Source: Pseudomonadota bacterium (GTDB lineage: Bacteria; Pseudomonadota; Gammaproteobacteria; Pseudomonadales; Pseudomonadaceae). From it: 10,194 nt of DNA. The stretch covers positions 1 to 10,194 of the forward strand of contig JAEYXX010000183.1 of assembly GCA_023431055.1 (NCBI GenBank), given 5' to 3'. Positions 8,151 to 10,194 of the stretch are shown here, one piece after another. Numbering within the stretch: position 1 is the stretch's first letter; every line of letters begins with the position of its first letter. The notes under the pieces were generated by a model. It worked only from the letters and a program-made list of their open reading frames with translations. It searched no databases and was not told the DNA's origin. The position numbers were made by a program, and so were the translations under genes.

Positions 8151-9052
8151 CCGCGACCCTTGGTGCGGGTCTGGCCGGGTTCTGCGTTCTTTTCCAGATA
8201 CTGGATGATCATCCCGGCAACGTCCTTGCCGGTAGTGGTCTCGATGCCTTCGAGACCCGGCGAGGAGTTGACCTCCATTACCAGCGGGCCGTGATTGGAG
8301 CGCAGGATGTCCACCCCGGCGACGTTAAGGCCCATGACCTTGGCTGCGCGTACTGCGGTCATGCGTTCTTCCGGGGTGATCTTGATCAGGCTGGCAGTGC
8401 CGCCACGGTGCAGGTTGGAGCGGAATTCACCGGCCTTGGCCTGGCGCTTCATCGCCGCGATCACCTTGTCACCGACCACGAAGCAGCGAATGTCGGCACC
8501 TCCAGCCTCCTGGATGTATTCCTGGACCATGATGTCCTGCTTGAGGCCGAGGAAGGCCTCGATCACCGACTCGGCGGCCTTTGCCGTTTCGGCCAGCACC
8601 ACGCCCATGCCCTGGGTGCCTTCCAGCACCTTGATCACCAGCGGCGCACCGCCGACCATCTGGATCAGGTCGGGAATGTCGTCCGGCGAGTGGGCGAAAC
8701 CGGTCACTGGCAGGCCGATGCCCTTGCGTGACAGCAATTGCAGGGCGCGCAGCTTGTCGCGCGAGCGGCTGATGGCCACCGACTCGTTGAGCGGGTAAAC
8801 ACCCATCATCTCGAACTGGCGCAACACCGCGCAGCCATAGAAGGTCACCGAAGCGCCGATGCGTGGGATCACTGCATCGAAACCCTCCATGGCCTGGCCG
8901 CGATAATGGATCTGCGGCTTGTGGCTGGCGATGTTCATATAGGCGCGCAGGGTGTCGATCACCACCATTTCATGGCCCCGCTGCTGACCGGCCTCCACCA
9001 GGCGGCGGGTGGAATACAGACGCGGGTTGCGCGACAGCACGGCGATCTTCAT
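8147..9052 (-). CDS. rimK: RimK, ribosomal protein S6 glutamate ligase
   Basis: A 301-residue ATP-grasp ligase, the same size as E. coli RimK (300). It adds glutamate residues to the C-terminus of ribosomal protein S6 (RpsF). Visible landmarks are the start [19 protein letters not shown]100 in SRDKL, K141 in [14 protein letters not shown] with its glycine-rich ATP loop (144-151), R189 in [10 protein letters not shown]248 in AGVDIL, and the metal-binding E260 and N262 in [14 protein letters not shown]. The ATG at 9052 was chosen because it begins this family-typical N-terminus; it overlaps the rimB stop by 4 bp, and AGGTG lies 4 nt upstream. The reading frame stays open for 86 further codons upstream but lies over rimB there and shows no RimK similarity. 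In P. fluorescens RimK binds c-di-GMP, which stimulates its activity; this is family knowledge and not visible here. Confidence 0.96.
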   Translation of the reverse strand: MKIAVLSRNPRLYSTRRLVEAGQQRGHEMVVIDTLRAYMNIASHKPQIHYRGQAMEGFDAVIPRIGASVTFYGCAVLRQFEMMGVYPLNESVAISRSRDKLRALQLLSRKGIGLPVTGFAHSPDDIPDLIQMVGGAPLVIKVLEGTQGMGVVLAETAKAAESVIEAFLGLKQDIMVQEYIQEAGGADIRCFVVGDKVIAAMKRQAKAGEFRSNLHRGGTASLIKITPEERMTAVRAAKVMGLNVAGVDILRSNHGPLVMEVNSSPGLEGIETTTGKDVAGMIIQYLEKNAEPGQTRTKGRG

Positions 9053-9519
9053 TGGGCACCTGGAGGGGCTGAGGAGAGTGAGGGTTTGTCCTGCACATAG
9101 CTGAGTGCCGGATTGACCACCAGTTGGCCGGTGATCAGCGCCTTGGAACCGAGTAGTACGCGATAACGCATGGTCTTGCGACAGGCCAGGGTGAATTCCA
9201 CCGGCCACAGCAGATCGCCGAGGGCCAGATGAGTGCGGATCACATAGCGGCTCTGCGCCTGGCCGTTGGAGCTCTTGATACGTTTGACCGACACCAGCGG
9301 CGCCTCGCAACGATGACGGCGCTGCACCTGAGTGCCGAGATAGGCAGTGAAGCGTACCCAGTCCTCGCCGTCACGCCGGAATGGCTGGATGTCGCTGGCA
9401 TGCAGGCTGGAGGTGCTGGCGCCGGTGTCGATCTTGGCGCGCAGGCCGATGATGCCGAGCTCGGGCAGATTGATCCACTCACGCAGGCCGATCACGTTGA
9501 GCTGGTCGAAAGTCTTCAA
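9049..9519 (-). CDS. rimB: RimB, retropepsin-like aspartic protease partner of RimK
   Basis: A protein of about 156 residues of the retropepsin-like RimB family (often annotated as ATP-dependent zinc protease). It shows the aspartic-protease-type motif [14 protein letters not shown] (D31) and the conserved tail [20 protein letters not shown] followed by GQLVVNP. In P. fluorescens RimB removes or trims glutamates that RimK adds to S6, so the two form an opposing pair. No ATG is available near the N-terminus. I chose the TTG at 9519 because it gives [15 protein letters not shown], like other family members as I recall them, and has AGGGGA about 10 nt upstream (9530-9535). A second TTG at 9546 would add nine residues, and a GTG at 9495 would remove eight. 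It is first in the operon and its stop overlaps the rimK start. Confidence 0.9.
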   Translation of the reverse strand: MKTFDQLNVIGLREWINLPELGIIGLRAKIDTGASTSSLHASDIQPFRRDGEDWVRFTAYLGTQVQRRHRCEAPLVSVKRIKSSNGQAQSRYVIRTHLALGDLLWPVEFTLACRKTMRYRVLLGSKALITGQLVVNPALSYVQDKPSLSSAPPGAQ

Positions 9520-9563
9520 GGTGAGAGTGTCCCCTGCGGCGTACAACGCCTATGATTCCGCGC

Positions 9564-9569
9564 ATTCTA
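9564..9569 (-). promoter_or_regulatory. Candidate -10 box for the rimB-rimK-ldcA operon
   Basis: On the minus strand this reads TAGAAT, 5 of 6 matches to TATAAT, placed 44 bp upstream of the rimB TTG. A TTGTCA lies upstream but only 11 bp away, and nothing TTGACA-like is found at 16-18 bp. The predicted transcript start near 9557 fits the TTG at 9519 comfortably. Confidence 0.3.
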
Positions 9570-9588
9570 GTTGTGTCGTGTGACAACT
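9569..9588. promoter_or_regulatory. Dyad adjoining the rimB promoter region
   Basis: AGTTGT (9569-9574) and ACAACT (9583-9588) form an inverted repeat with an 8-bp centre, directly upstream of the rimB -10 candidate and 45 bp from the hslR start. The size and placement suit an operator for either gene, but the arms are only 6 bp and no regulator is recognised. Confidence 0.25.
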
Positions 9589-9632
9589 GCATCCGCCGTG
9601 CGTGCGAATACCAACCCCCTTCAGAGTGTGAG

Positions 9633-10061
9633 ATGAGCGAAAAAGACGACGACAAGGTGCGCCTGGACAAATGGCTGTGGGCGGCGCGTTTCTACAAGAC
9701 CCGGGCGCTGGCCAAAGCCGCTATAGAAGGTGGCAAGGTGCATCACCGCGGCGACCGCTGCAAGCCGGGCAAGGAGCCTAAGGTCGGCGATGAATACGTG
9801 CTGCGCACCGGCTTCGACGAGCGCACCGTGGTCGTGCTGGCGCTCTCCGCCGTCCGTCGCGGCGCCCCCGAGGCGCAACTGCTGTATCGCGAGACCGAAG
9901 AGAGCATCGCCCGCCGCGAACAGGCCGCGGCCATGCGCAAGGCGGGGGCTGTGGGGGTACAGACCGATGGCCGGCCGAGCAAGAAGCAGCGCCGGCAGAT
10001 CCATCAGTTCAACGAACAGCAGGGCGGCGGCTTGCGCCACCCCTGGGCGGATGAGGAATAG
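9633..10061 (+). CDS. hslR: Hsp15, S4-domain ribosome-recycling heat-shock protein
   Basis: A 142-residue basic cytoplasmic protein of the Hsp15 family. An S4 RNA-binding domain spans about residues 9-70 (VRLDKWLWAARFYKTRALAKAAIEGGKVHHRGDRCKP), followed by a charged C-terminal extension ending in the family-typical GRPSKKQRRQIHQF region. In E. coli Hsp15 is strongly heat-induced and binds free 50S subunits carrying nascent chains, helping to recycle stalled subunits. The ATG at 9633 was chosen because it begins at the expected MSEKDDDKVRLDKWLW; the in-frame ATG at 9552 would add 27 residues with four cysteines and no S4 similarity. The ribosome site is weak (AGAG, 6 nt upstream). The gene is divergent from rimB. 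No convincing heat-shock promoter was found. Confidence 0.94.
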   Translation: MSEKDDDKVRLDKWLWAARFYKTRALAKAAIEGGKVHHRGDRCKPGKEPKVGDEYVLRTGFDERTVVVLALSAVRRGAPEAQLLYRETEESIARREQAAAMRKAGAVGVQTDGRPSKKQRRQIHQFNEQQGGGLRHPWADEE

Positions 10062-10089
10062 CGCAAGCCTGTAGATACTCTGTTAGCGA

Positions 10090-10194
10090 TCAAGCGTTTT
10101 TCAGGTGTTCTTCGCTGAATAGCTCGGATGAGTCGAAAGGCACGCCGAGCTTCAGGCAAGCCCAGACACCTGTCAGATATTTACGCATGACCGC
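10090..10194 (-). CDS. C-terminus of a probable IS110-family transposase (cut by window edge)
   Basis: Reading leftward from the window edge, an open frame of 34 codons ends in TGA at 10090-10092. It encodes AVMRKYLTGVWACLKLGVPF followed by DSSELFSEEHLKNA. The RKxLTxxWxxLKxGxPFD pattern resembles the extreme C-terminus of IS110/IS116/IS902-type transposases as I remember them; the catalytic parts lie outside the window. Only 28 bp separate this stop from the hslR stop, and the two genes converge. In P. aeruginosa other housekeeping genes follow hslR, so an insertion here is plausible. The identification rests on a short segment and could be wrong. Confidence 0.55.
   Translation of the reverse strand, partial: AVMRKYLTGVWACLKLGVPFDSSELFSEEHLKNA

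Noticed and set aside
7152..8294. 380-codon plus-strand frame opposite ldcA
   Set aside because: Antisense of ldcA, which has a complete S66 triad and operon context.
9514..9536. Heat-shock-type promoter (CTTCAA then CCCCTG) upstream of hslR
   Set aside because: The spacer is only 11 bp, both hexamers are imperfect, and it lies within the start of rimB about 100 bp from hslR.

Overview
The window looks like core chromosome of a Pseudomonas species. It has high GC, and the gene order tex / ompR-envZ (amgR-amgS) / ldcA / rimK / rimB / hslR is the one known from Pseudomonas chromosomes. The Tex, LdcA, RimK and RimB sequences have typical Pseudomonas character. A member of the P. mendocina/P. 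oleovorans/P. alcaligenes side of the genus is a guess from general sequence character only.

Layout. The left edge holds the N-terminal half of tex on the minus strand, cut by the window. A divergent intergenic region leads into ompR and envZ on the plus strand. These are separated by an 81-bp gap that is almost filled by an inverted array of 7-bp repeats. Next comes a very large plus-strand gene for a membrane MASE1 - LOV-like PAS - PAS - PAS - PAS - GGDEF - EAL protein. It ends 7 bp before the converging end of a minus-strand operon rimB-rimK-ldcA, whose genes overlap by 4 bp each. hslR (Hsp15) is divergent from rimB. At the right edge, 28 bp beyond hslR, is the C-terminus of what is probably an IS110-type transposase on the minus strand.

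How the genes may work together. OmpR-EnvZ (AmgRS) is an envelope-stress two-component system. RimK adds glutamates to the C-terminus of ribosomal protein S6 and RimB is its protease partner; in P. fluorescens this pair is controlled by c-di-GMP and by an EAL phosphodiesterase, RimA. No small rimA is seen here, but a c-di-GMP enzyme with a complete EAL active site converges on the rimBK operon. Its first PAS domain keeps the photoactive cysteine and nearly all flavin contacts of a LOV blue-light sensor. A light-to-c-di-GMP-to-ribosome link is the most interesting hypothesis in the window, but it is inference. Everything else is standard housekeeping or stress-response content. No gene-free stretch exceeds about 300 bases.
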